The notes beneath the pieces were generated by a model. The model was not told where the DNA came from, did not search any database, and saw only the letters and a list, made by a program, of their open reading frames with translations. This document shows positions 1 through 6,268 of a DNA stretch of 13,405 nucleotides, one piece after another. Numbering within the stretch: the first letter of the stretch is position 1; each line of letters starts with the position of its first letter. The position numbers and the translations under genes are program-made. The stretch is from an uncultured Clostridia bacterium. Its GTDB lineage: Bacteria; Bacillota; Clostridia; Christensenellales; DUVY01. Where the stretch lies: the NCBI GenBank assembly GCA_937895465.1, contig CALAYY010000155.1, positions 1 to 13,405 of the forward strand, in the 5' to 3' direction.

Positions 1-151
1 GACCGCTATTCCATAAAAAAGTTGATGTAGCAGCGCTTACACTTATACCAACGAAAAAATCTCCCCCATCTATATACATCATCTCTTCGCGGTCCATTTC
101 CACGAAGCCTTGGGGCAGTCTCAAGTTGCTTGTTCTTAAAGCCATTTCCAT
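1..151 (-). CDS. double-glycine leader peptide precursor (bacteriocin-like), cut by window edge
   Basis: The first 50 codons are visible; the gene runs off the left edge. It starts MEMALRTSNL and reads RLPQGFVEMDREEMMYIDGG before the core begins DFFVGISVSA. A leader of about 30 residues with hydrophobic and acidic positions ending in Gly-Gly is the hallmark of class II bacteriocins and related peptides, cut after GG by C39-peptidase ABC exporters. The start at 151 is chosen because a conserved 5' leader ends there; a second ATG lies at 145. The ribosome site is weak (GAGAAAAAACTT). Promoter P1 lies 89 bases upstream. The same MEMALR start recurs at 5014. The leader class is clear from sequence; antimicrobial activity is inferred, and the core is mostly outside the window. 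No exporter is visible here. Confidence 0.72.
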   Translation of the reverse strand, partial: MEMALRTSNLRLPQGFVEMDREEMMYIDGGDFFVGISVSAATSTFLWNSG

Positions 152-239
152 AAGTTTTTTCTCAAAATAATATAATTTTGATAAAAAGACTTATACTATC
201 ATCTAATCATTAGTTAGAAAACTTGTTATAACAAAATTT

Positions 240-272
240 ATGATACTACGCATTAATATACTTGTCAAGGAT
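240..272 (-). promoter_or_regulatory. promoter P1 with palindromic operator, upstream of the leader peptide
   Basis: On the minus strand: -35 TTGACA (268-263), 17-base spacer, -10 TATCAT (245-240). The -35 box lies inside an ATACTTGACAAGTAT-type palindrome (258-272, one mismatch). The same element occurs at 1664, 5102 and 6269 with conserved spacer sequence (AGTATATTAATG) and downstream leader, which strongly supports a real promoter and probably a regulator site. Confidence 0.75.
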
Positions 273-456
273 AATTTTGTGCTTTATTTTTAATTAATAC
301 AAATAGAGATGATGTCAATATAATAAGTTTCTATATGCTTTATTGGCTTTTAAGGTTGAAATATAGCAATCTGTTACACCTTACATAAAAAGCTCATTTA
401 AAGGAGTTTATGAGATAACACATTGATTGATTTTTGTTTTCTCTAAATTCGATTTT
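249..456. repeat. dispersed repeat copy R1 (about 210 bp)
   Basis: This stretch aligns over its length with 1674-1887, by eye about three quarters identical. Shared blocks include the P1/P2 promoter core, gatgatgtcaatat, catagcaatct-like, agctcattt, and cacattgattgattttt followed by ttttctctaaatt. No coding frame is conserved between the copies and no transposase is present. It fills most of the gene-free stretch 152-562 and may be the flank that carried a cassette here by recombination. Confidence 0.65.
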
Positions 457-473
457 GGACATTGTTTTCTTTT

Positions 474-511
474 CCTAACATAATAGCCCTTATAAGGGCT
501 ATTATGTTAGG
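474..511. terminator. 38-bp perfect palindrome, probable terminator of the gene ending at 563
   Basis: The arms CCTAACATAATAGCCCTTA and its exact complement meet without a spacer, giving a strong stem-loop 51 bases after the stop at 563. Read leftward the stem is followed by A-rich, not U-rich, sequence, so it is not a textbook intrinsic terminator; it may act as a bidirectional or processing stem. A related CCTAACA/TGTTAGG hairpin follows the gene ending at 5231. Confidence 0.5.
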
Positions 512-562
512 AAATTATGATAACAAAATTTTTTAATCATTAATTCATTTCAAACAACAACT

Positions 563-1400
563 TTATTTATATATTTTTTTATACTGAATGCTTAATTTTA
601 CTTGAGTTATATGTATTGGCATAATCAAAATAGAACAAAAAAATACTAAGATAATGTTAAAAGTCACGGGAATGAAAATCCATTCAATTATTAAATAAAT
701 TATCAAAGATAAAATTAACAATCCGTTTTCTAATATAGATAATTTAATGCTTCTAAAGAAATTTAACTTAAGTTGATTTATTATGACTGCACAAATGCTC
801 AATATGCAAGCAATAATTATATGGATTATAGATACTTTTTTGCATACTACATTTGCAAATATTGTAATGCCCAAAAACAAACCATAAACAAAGACAGAAA
901 AGAATAATGCTTTTCCTATCTTCAAACGTTCTTTTTGTTCTTTATCTATATCCTTTGAAGAAAAAAATGAATAATAGTCGTCAAAAATATCATATTTGAT
1001 TAAATTTTTTTCATCAATCATCTCATCCTTTTCTGCCTTTTTACGCTTTCCTATAAGCACAATAAGAACGATTGATAAAAACGTTATTAAACCTAATATT
1101 AAAAGTATTTTCCAATCGTTTTTTAATAAAGTAGATGGGATAAATCCTAAACAAAATATAATTATTAATATAAATAATGTGAAAAAGAAAAACCATTTTT
1201 TTCTTAAGGCTTTTAGTTAAAATCGATTTTTCAATACTAATTAACGCAATAAAAAAAGTTAGATACTGTGAAACAGCCCACAAATCCCAAATATAATGAT
1301 TCGTCTTTAATGCACGGTAAGTTAATGAATATGATAAAAGATTAGCCAAAAAAAGCACATAAAAAGTGATAGCTATAATAAATGGTTTTTTCTTTCTCAT
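563..1400 (-). pseudogene. eight-segment membrane protein, frameshifted in an A7/T7 run
   Basis: Two overlapping frames together make one protein. The first (from 1400) gives four-segment-type membrane sequence up to ILTKSLKKK and then turns implausible. The other frame continues WFFFFTLFILIII, then further membrane segments, a basic/acidic loop (GKRKKAEKDEM, DDYYSFFSSKDIDKEQKE) and about four more segments to the stop at 563. The frames meet at seven T on the plus strand (1196-1202); removing one base joins them into about 278 aa, close to the eight-segment protein at 1915. Loss of function, phase variation or a sequencing error are all possible. It lies downstream of the bacteriocin-like ORF at 1463, where an immunity gene would be expected. 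No known family was recognised, and no clear ribosome site precedes 1400. Confidence 0.6.
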
Positions 1401-1462
1401 TATTTATTAAACACTTATATCAACCCAATAAAGTATTTTAAGCTAACGTTTATACCTTTTCT

Positions 1463-1741
1463 TTAAATTAAGGCATCGGCATAAGTTAAGGCGATAGAAC
1501 CTATAGCTGCAAGCCTAATTAAGCCTCCAATTATACCGCCTATAGCACTGCCAATTACTCCAACGATTCTCACACCAAGTTTCGTACCCATTGCTGTAAT
1601 CCATGCTGCAAATTTATAAATACCCAAACCTATTAAAGTCGCACACTTGTTACTACTAAATTTATAGTACCCAGCATTAATATACTTGTCAAGCATATTT
1701 TTGTACTCATCTTTAATTATTAAAAATAAAGATGATGTCAA
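1463..1741 (-). CDS. bacteriocin-core-like ORF whose leader has been replaced by promoter DNA
   Basis: The last 60 or so of 92 residues are Gly/Ala/Ile-rich with GxxxG spacing (LGVRIVGVIGSAIGGIIGG, then LIRLAAIGSIALTYADALI), like the mature part of a pore-forming class II peptide. The first 30 residues are a translation of repeat R2 and promoter P2: LDKYINAG is the reading of the TTGACA-spacer sequence. Transcripts from P2 would begin downstream of the 1741 start, and no well-placed internal start or GG leader remains. Homology to the P1 copy stops at AACAAGT (about 1650), just where the core-like sequence begins. It is best read as a recombination or deletion remnant of a peptide gene, or as a silent core donor. 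Function is inferred only from composition. Confidence 0.45.
   Translation of the reverse strand: MTSSLFLIIKDEYKNMLDKYINAGYYKFSSNKCATLIGLGIYKFAAWITAMGTKLGVRIVGVIGSAIGGIIGGLIRLAAIGSIALTYADALI
1664..1696 (-). promoter_or_regulatory. promoter P2 with palindromic operator
   Basis: Minus strand: -35 TTGACA (1692-1687), 17-base spacer, -10 TACTAT (1669-1664), followed by AAATTTAG. The palindrome 1682-1696 has one mismatch. It lies inside the ORF at 1463-1741, which argues that the upstream start of that ORF is not the native one. Confidence 0.7.
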
Positions 1742-1887
1742 TATTGAGAAAATTTTTTATTCTTTAATGGGCTTTTATCCAAGACTGCAGCATAGCAATC
1801 TCACTTCGCCTCGCAAAAACAGCTCATTTTTAGACGCTTTTCGTGACAACACATTGATTGATTTTTATTTTCTCTAAATTCAATTTT
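1674..1887. repeat. dispersed repeat copy R2 (about 210 bp)
   Basis: This is the partner of R1 (249-456), in the same orientation and ending in the same ttttctctaaatt block just after the gene ending at 1915. It supplies the promoter and the first codons of the ORF at 1463-1741. An open frame on its plus strand is not conserved in R1 and is not treated as a gene. Confidence 0.65.
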
Positions 1888-1914
1888 CATAACAGAATCA
1901 AAATCTTAAATGAT

Positions 1915-2706
1915 CTAATTTTTATTAAGAAAAAATAATCGAGCTAGTCGTTCTCTTTCAATAAAAATAAAGTCAAAGATAATACCATATGAAATAATAT
2001 AGCCTAAAAATTTTTCAAAGTTATGTTCTTCTGCTGTTTTATACAAAAAAGCACATATAGTTATTATAGTTATTGGTAAACATATTTGTGTAATATATTG
2101 TTTAATTGAAAGTGAATATGCTTCTTTTGCTTTATAGTATTTAATTAAATATGCAATACTTATTACCAAAATAGTATAGATAAAAGTAATCCAAAAAAAT
2201 TTACTATTAAGGTATCCATTTATTAATAAGCTAAATGGAATTAATATCAATATTGGCAGAATAAAAATATATATACCGCTAATAAATAAAACTTGTGATT
2301 GTTTAATAAACTTTTTTTGTTGCCATTCTACCATCTCTTTTCTTTGCATTATTTTTATTCCCTTATTATAATTAAAATTAAAATATTTAAATAATATTAA
2401 TATTATTGATAATCTAATAACAATAAAAGAAATAATAAACCATTGAAATAATAAAAATGAAATAATCGCAAATGTCATTTCAACCAAATTTAATAAAATT
2501 ATCGCTATTTTGCTTATCACACTTTTTGATTGAAAAGATATAATTGAAAAGAAATAAATATAATTACAAGCTATTAAAGAAATAATCCATTGATCTATAT
2601 CTTGAAAAGGATCTAAAAATAATTTATATTTTATAAATAAGTAAGCAACAAGAAAAAAATGTAGCATACTTAAGATTTGATAAATAATTATACTTCTAGT
2701 TTTCAA
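1915..2706 (-). CDS. multi-pass (about eight-segment) membrane protein, function unknown
   Basis: About 263 aa, with roughly four hydrophobic segments, a central basic loop (KGIKIMQRKEMVEWQQKK) and about four more segments. The same topology and nearly the same length appear in the broken gene at 563-1400, so the two are probably distant paralogs. The TTG start at 2706 is preferred because GAGGA sits 7 bases upstream. An ATG at 2754 would add 16 residues but has no clear ribosome site, and the sequence AAGTGCGTTAAT between them also precedes the start at 6716, where it is non-coding. It may protect against a peptide or act in transport; no family signature was recognised. R2 and P2 follow, so it probably ends a transcription unit. 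Confidence 0.7.
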   Translation of the reverse strand: MKTRSIIIYQILSMLHFFLVAYLFIKYKLFLDPFQDIDQWIISLIACNYIYFFSIISFQSKSVISKIAIILLNLVEMTFAIISFLLFQWFIISFIVIRLSIILILFKYFNFNYNKGIKIMQRKEMVEWQQKKFIKQSQVLFISGIYIFILPILILIPFSLLINGYLNSKFFWITFIYTILVISIAYLIKYYKAKEAYSLSIKQYITQICLPITIITICAFLYKTAEEHNFEKFLGYIISYGIIFDFIFIERERLARLFFLNKN

Positions 2707-2796
2707 TTGATATTCCTCATTAACGCACTTTAGATTGTAGTTGAAACCAATCAAATATTCTTAAATGGGCTAATTCAATTAATGTCATAATCTAAT

Positions 2797-3081
2797 TTAA
2801 TCCTTTCTAAAATAATGAGCAATACGAGCTATAATAGTCAAATACATAGTTAATACTACAGATAACAAAATTAAAATGTAGTAGTTTTTTAATAATAAAG
2901 CTAAAGTTACAATTCCTATAAAAAAAATAACTAAAATCCAAGAATATGAGAGAGCTATTTTCTTATACAGTTTGTAATAATCTGAGCCTTCTAATGCTTT
3001 GTTTTTGTTAAAAAATAAAACAACAAAAAGCACCCCTGTAACCAGCAAAAAAGACCCAGAACCAAGTAAATATGGTAACAT
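2797..3081 (-). CDS. small three-segment membrane protein
   Basis: 94 aa starting MLPYLLGSGSF. The start at 3081 is set by AAAGGAGGGATT directly upstream; the earlier in-frame ATG at 3102 lies before that ribosome site. Hydrophobic segments are near residues 5-25, 45-65 and 65-85, with a short basic tail (HYFRKD). It sits between the zinc peptidase gene and the eight-segment gene on the same strand. No family was recognised; an immunity-type role is possible from context only. Confidence 0.7.
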   Translation of the reverse strand: MLPYLLGSGSFLLVTGVLFVVLFFNKNKALEGSDYYKLYKKIALSYSWILVIFFIGIVTLALLLKNYYILILLSVVLTMYLTIIARIAHYFRKD

Positions 3082-3142
3082 AATCCCTCCTTTTAAAGGC
3101 ATTAATTTTTATACTTTTCAATATTATATTTTAGTCTAATAT

Positions 3143-3172
3143 TTTGTTTTCTCTAAAATCAATTTTGGCATA
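3143..3172. repeat. third copy of the repeat end block (ttttgttttctctaaa type)
   Basis: The 30 bases immediately after the stop of the peptidase gene match the outer ends of R1 (about 431-460) and R2 (about 1862-1890): ttttgttttctctaaa, then tcaattttgg. The rest of the repeat, including the promoter, is missing here. It marks a likely cassette boundary or recombination point. Confidence 0.55.
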
Positions 3173-3173
3173 A

Positions 3174-3800
3174 TTACCTCAAAAGAAATTGCAATGCAAC
3201 AAAGATTAAGCTAATAAAAAATAACAAATTAAACAAATGAGCCATAAAGGATTTTAATATACTTAAGCTAATATATTTATGTTCGCTTTTCAAGATATTC
3301 ATTTTTTTATTTAGCTTGAGCGCTGTAATATTTGCTCTAAGCTCTAAGTATGTTGTAAAGGTATAATAAATTGAAGCAAAAGATGAAAACACTATTGATA
3401 TATAATGTATAATGCTAATATTAATAATATTGTAGAAAAAGGTATTCACTATTGAGTAGACAAAATAGAGCATTAATATAAAAGCAATAAAAAACATAGC
3501 CTTTGCGATTTTGTCTAAAAGACTATGTTCTCTTTTAATAGTTAAATAATGTCCAAATTCATGAAGAACAACCGCTGTTAAATGCAAAGAGTTCAAGAAA
3601 TCACCATTGATGTGAATTCTTTTTTGTTTTGGCGAATAATTATTTTGGTTAAGAGAACTTTCTATACTTATTTCACTAGTTGATAAAGCATGTTTTAATT
3701 CAGTACAAACTTCATAAACATCAAAACTGGGCTTTTTGTCAGAAAGCGGAATCAGGCATAATAAATAGGTAATGAGTATTGATACGCTAATCCAAATCAT
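3174..3800 (-). CDS. YugP-like membrane zinc metallopeptidase
   Basis: 208 aa with an N-terminal membrane anchor (residues 1-20) and the zinc motif HEFGH at 80-84 (H80 and H84 ligands, E81 catalytic) in LTAVVLHEFGHYLTIK. After two or more membrane segments (about 100-148) comes TYLELRANITALKL, whose E153 matches the third ligand position of the YugP/Zn_peptidase_2 family (TLPVEFDASRRAL type). The K183-SFMAHL to C-terminal membrane segment also fits that family. The upstream INGDFLNSL corresponds to the strand before the helix. Family assignment is by motif reading and is divergent. Its ATG overlaps the previous gene's TGA (ATGA at 3797-3800), so the two are translationally coupled. It could process secreted or membrane peptides; the substrate is unknown. 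Confidence 0.72.
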   Translation of the reverse strand: MIWISVSILITYLLCLIPLSDKKPSFDVYEVCTELKHALSTSEISIESSLNQNNYSPKQKRIHINGDFLNSLHLTAVVLHEFGHYLTIKREHSLLDKIAKAMFFIAFILMLYFVYSIVNTFFYNIINISIIHYISIVFSSFASIYYTFTTYLELRANITALKLNKKMNILKSEHKYISLSILKSFMAHLFNLLFFISLIFVALQFLLR

Positions 3801-4084
3801 TTATCACGATTTCCTTTCCAATTCTTGAATTTTCTTATCATGTCTCTAGCCTCAGCAAAAAGAAAATATATTGTAAAAGGAGCTTCTAATAAAACAAGAA
3901 AATAAAATATATATTCCCAATATAAAAAACCACTCTTTTCAGAAAAATCCAATGCCAAATAAGCTAGTATCATAATTAAGAATCCAATGGCACCCATAAT
4001 ACTGGACTTTCTGTTAATGTTTAGGACTGCTTGTATTATACAAAAACCTAACACAAATAAACACGAAATTATCTCCATTATCAT
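3797..4084 (-). CDS. three-segment membrane protein coupled to the zinc peptidase
   Basis: 95 aa, starting MIMEIISCLFVLGF, with hydrophobic stretches near residues 3-18, 30-46 and 57-75 and a strongly basic C-terminus (ARDMIRKFKNWKGNRDK). The stop overlaps the peptidase start by 4 bases, so the two products are probably made in similar amounts and may form a complex. Its ribosome site is modest (TAGGT). No family was recognised; it could be a peptidase partner or regulator. Confidence 0.7.
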   Translation of the reverse strand: MIMEIISCLFVLGFCIIQAVLNINRKSSIMGAIGFLIMILAYLALDFSEKSGFLYWEYIFYFLVLLEAPFTIYFLFAEARDMIRKFKNWKGNRDK

Positions 4085-4161
4085 GATATACCTACAATAT
4101 TAAGATATTATATTTGCCCTTTTATTAAGGTTTTTTTATAAAGCCGATAGGTGTTTTATTC

Positions 4162-4395
4162 TTATTTGATTTTATCTTTTTGTTGAGTTTCTTGTTGGTT
4201 TTCTTTATCAATTTTTCTAATTTTATATGCTGGTAATTCCATTAATCCTGATACAGGCAACATAATAAAAACCAATAATAATGGAAAATTAATATCTTTT
4301 ATCAAAGCAACGATTCCATATATAAAAATAAATAAAGCATAACAGCCGCATAATCCAATAAGAATATAATAAATAACTTTAGATTTCTTTTTCAT
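4162..4395 (-). CDS. small two-segment membrane protein
   Basis: 77 aa starting MKKKSKVIYYILIGL, with two membrane segments (about 7-27 and 33-52) and a long charged tail rich in K, E and Q (KENQQETQQKDK). The start at 4395 is preferred over an ATG at 4434 because GGGAGGGAAG lies between them, although the spacing to 4395 is somewhat long. No family was recognised. It sits in a same-strand run of small membrane genes below promoter P3. Confidence 0.65.
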   Translation of the reverse strand: MKKKSKVIYYILIGLCGCYALFIFIYGIVALIKDINFPLLLVFIMLPVSGLMELPAYKIRKIDKENQQETQQKDKIK

Positions 4396-4502
4396 ATTTA
4401 ATATCTTCCCTCCCTGAGTATAAAGTAATTTCATTAAATATTAAGCTTTATATCAATTTTTTTAACCATTATATTATCTATAGTCGTTTATTTTTATTTC
4501 CT

Positions 4503-4685
4503 TTAATTTTTTAATATTATTTCTCTGATAGTTACAAAGATAATATCTGTAAATGAAAAAAATACAAAGTATAAGCAAAACTCCATGGCTATTTCTGGTA
4601 AATGTCTTTGGAAAGCTCCTACAATGAATAAGACTATTATGCTTATAATAAAAATCAAAATATGTATTAATATTTTTCTTAACAT
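4503..4685 (-). CDS. small two-segment membrane protein
   Basis: 60 aa starting MLRKILIHILIFIISIIVLF, with a second hydrophobic segment near residues 32-54 and a short basic end. An AAGGTG element lies about 11 bases upstream. A 73-codon frame overlaps it on the same strand (4474-4695) but has irregular composition and no ribosome site, so this frame is preferred. Function unknown; similar in size and layout to the proteins at 4748 and 6847. Confidence 0.6.
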   Translation of the reverse strand: MLRKILIHILIFIISIIVLFIVGAFQRHLPEIAMEFCLYFVFFSFTDIIFVTIREIILKN

Positions 4686-4747
4686 CGGCTTTCACACCTT
4701 AGCTCTTTAGGATATAATTAATCAGCTTTTATGCTTGGTTTTTTCTT

Positions 4748-4936
4748 TTAATCACACCTGCATTTTCTAAAGAAATAAGCAATTGTATAAAGAATTAAGG
4801 AGGCCACAAAAACTGCAAGACTAATTCGCATAAGAATCATATTTACATTGAAAATGCACGCTATCAACATTGTTATGCCCACAATCCCCAATAAAGTTGC
4901 GATTACATAAAAGATTAAGAACTTTTTGTTTTTCAT
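4748..4936 (-). CDS. small two-segment membrane protein
   Basis: 62 aa starting MKNKKFLIFYVIATLLG, with membrane segments near residues 7-28 and 35-54 and a basic Cys-containing tail (FFRKCRCD). GAGGAATTATT precedes the ATG, a good ribosome site. It follows the orphan leader at 4964-5014 and promoter P3, so it occupies the position where the toxin core and its immunity gene would be expected. An immunity-type role is inferred from position only. Confidence 0.7.
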   Translation of the reverse strand: MKNKKFLIFYVIATLLGIVGITMLIACIFNVNMILMRISLAVFVASLILYTIAYFFRKCRCD

Positions 4937-4963
4937 AATAATTCCTCTATTAATACTATATTT

Positions 4964-5014
4964 TTATAAGCCTTTAAAAACTAATTTACTTCTTATCCTT
5001 AAAGCCATTTCCAT
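4964..5014 (-). pseudogene. orphan leader fragment: start of a GG-leader peptide without its core
   Basis: AAGGAAAAACTT precedes an ATG at 5014 that reads MEMALRIRSKLVFKGL and stops. The first six residues, the 88-base 5' leader and the promoter match the intact peptide gene at 151 (89-base leader). After codon 6 the frames diverge and no GG motif follows, so the toxin part has been lost. It could still be translated as a 16-residue peptide. Confidence 0.6.
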
Positions 5015-5101
5015 AAGTTTTTCCTTCAAATATTAAAATTTTGACAGAAAGACTCACAATCATAATATCATTAATTAAAAACATTCATTACAACTATATT
5101 T

Positions 5102-5134
5102 ATAGTACTTGTAATTAATATACTTGTCAAGTAT
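5102..5134 (-). promoter_or_regulatory. promoter P3 with perfect palindromic operator
   Basis: Minus strand: -35 TTGACA (5130-5125), 17-base spacer, -10 TACTAT (5107-5102). The palindrome ATACTTGACAAGTAT (5120-5134) is perfect. Downstream runs a 5' leader similar to that of P1 and then the orphan leader. It is the likely promoter for the small membrane genes at 4936 down to about 1915, the next terminator-like feature or promoter being near 1900. The gene-free stretch 4937-5230 holds only this, the leader fragment and the hairpin. Confidence 0.75.
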
Positions 5135-5205
5135 GTTTTTGTACTTATTTTTAAATTAAAATAACAAAATCATATGATCATGTGTTGTTTCTTTCTTTAA
5201 TATAA

Positions 5206-5233
5206 TAACCCTAACAGCGCTATGTTAGGATTA
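5206..5233. terminator. stem-loop at the stop codon of the gene ending at 5231
   Basis: CCTAACA (5210-5216) pairs with TGTTAGG (5223-5229) around loop GCGCTA, and TAA/TTA extends the stem past one mismatch into the stop codon. The sequence after it on the minus strand (GTTATTATATT) is only moderately U-rich. It lies between that gene and promoter P3, so it probably separates the two units. Confidence 0.45.
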
Positions 5234-5734
5234 TACAAGTATATTAAACATTAATATAAAACCGATAACAAATATTACCATCAAAGCTATAATAGGAATT
5301 GCCAACAAATCTCCTAAAATAATAGAATTTTCTTTTACTATAGTGTTATGCATGCAATCTGATTCAAAAAAAATTGGTTGATAATTATTACTTCGCTCTT
5401 TTTTTCGCCGATAAGCCAAAAATTTTATCTCTATTACACCGTCTTGAATCACTTCAAAGGTTTGATCACATTTATAAAAATTTAAAATACTTTGTATATC
5501 TCCTAGTACGCCTCCAAGTAAGCTTATAAACCAAGAAATTAAAAAAACAAAAACATTGACAAATCTTTCAGTGTGCTTAATTATAATGCGATGCTTGCCG
5601 CTATCAATATTTAAATTTAATGATGAAGTCCCTTTTTCATCATACTTAACAGGAAACTTTTTAGAATCAAACCAAAAACTAGTTTTTCTTTTTATACTTT
5701 TATCTACTCTAAATCTAAATGTTATATTATACAT
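5231..5734 (-). CDS. two-segment membrane protein with beta-rich N-terminal domain
   Basis: 167 aa starting MYNITFRFRVDKSIKRK. Residues 1-57 look like a small beta domain (SSLNLNIDSGKHRIIIKHTE, PEGA-like in feel but not assigned). A membrane segment spans about 59-80, a second soluble stretch with EVIQDGVIEIKFLAYRRKKE spans about 92-135, and a C-terminal membrane segment about 139-167. AAAGG lies before the ATG at normal spacing. It is the last gene of the unit starting at P4 and is followed by a stem-loop. No family was recognised with confidence. Confidence 0.7.
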   Translation of the reverse strand: MYNITFRFRVDKSIKRKTSFWFDSKKFPVKYDEKGTSSLNLNIDSGKHRIIIKHTERFVNVFVFLISWFISLLGGVLGDIQSILNFYKCDQTFEVIQDGVIEIKFLAYRRKKERSNNYQPIFFESDCMHNTIVKENSIILGDLLAIPIIALMVIFVIGFILMFNILV

Positions 5735-5775
5735 AATAAAAAAACCTTTGTTTTCTTAAAGTCCAAATTAAGACA

Positions 5776-6114
5776 TTAGTTTTGCTTGTTTTCTTCTTTG
5801 ATTATAATTTCCAATCGTTTTGCCATTTCTTTAAAATGCCGTAAGCTTTGAAATAAACCTATAACTATAATCCAAAAAATTATCATAGCAAAAAGCGATA
5901 TTTTAGCTATGATAGTAAAGTCATCCGTATTAGGAACAATAAAAACAACTAATAATGATAATATAAAGGATGGGATATAGCTAATTGCTAACCATATTAA
6001 ATTGGGTTTATTAACTTTCATTTTAATCAAAATTGAAACAACCAATATTATAATTGATGTCAAAAAAGGAAGACAAAAGGCTATTAAAACAAAAATTGAT
6101 TCAGCTTGCGTCAT
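5776..6114 (-). CDS. three-segment membrane protein
   Basis: 112 aa starting MTQAESIFVLIAFCLPF, with membrane segments near residues 7-32, 39-60 and 70-92 and a charged C-terminal helix (RHFKEMAKRLEIIIKEENK). The start at 6114 is set by AGGAGGAGAT immediately before it; an ATG at 6138 lies upstream of that site. It overlaps the 38-aa frame at 6101-6217 by 14 bases, suggesting translational coupling. Function unknown. Confidence 0.7.
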   Translation of the reverse strand: MTQAESIFVLIAFCLPFLTSIIILVVSILIKMKVNKPNLIWLAISYIPSFILSLLVVFIVPNTDDFTIIAKISLFAMIIFWIIVIGLFQSLRHFKEMAKRLEIIIKEENKQN

Positions 6115-6217
6115 ATCTCCTCCTGTTAGCCAGAACATATCTCATTAGCATTATACCGATAATGTCAATTATATACACAATAATAGAAATTATAAATTTT
6201 AAGAGTTCTTTGTTCAT
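6101..6217 (-). CDS. possible 38-aa single-segment membrane peptide
   Basis: The first ORF after promoter P4 reads MNKELLKFIISIIVYIIDII and then GIMLMRYVLANRRRYDAS: one hydrophobic helix with a basic tail, so a plausible small membrane peptide. It overlaps the next gene's start. There is no good ribosome site before the ATG (AATATAAGACA), so it may instead be untranslated leader sequence. Confidence 0.4.
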   Translation of the reverse strand: MNKELLKFIISIIVYIIDIIGIMLMRYVLANRRRYDAS

Positions 6218-6268
6218 TGTCTTATATTTATATTAATCATTAGAGAAAAACTTGTTACATCTAAATTT

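Noticed and set aside
996..1220. Plus-strand 74-codon frame
   Set aside because: It lies antisense to the frameshifted membrane gene and arises from its AT-rich codons.
1041..1400. A stand-alone 119-aa protein ending at 1041
   Set aside because: After the A7 run its sequence loses membrane character while the other frame gains it; treated as one broken gene with the 165-codon frame.
1686..1877. 63-codon plus-strand frame through repeat R2
   Set aside because: It is not preserved in the homologous repeat R1 and has no ribosome site; it is a by-product of the repeat.
4474..4695. 73-codon frame overlapping the 60-aa membrane protein gene on the same strand
   Set aside because: It has mixed composition and no ribosome site; the alternative frame is a clean two-segment membrane protein.
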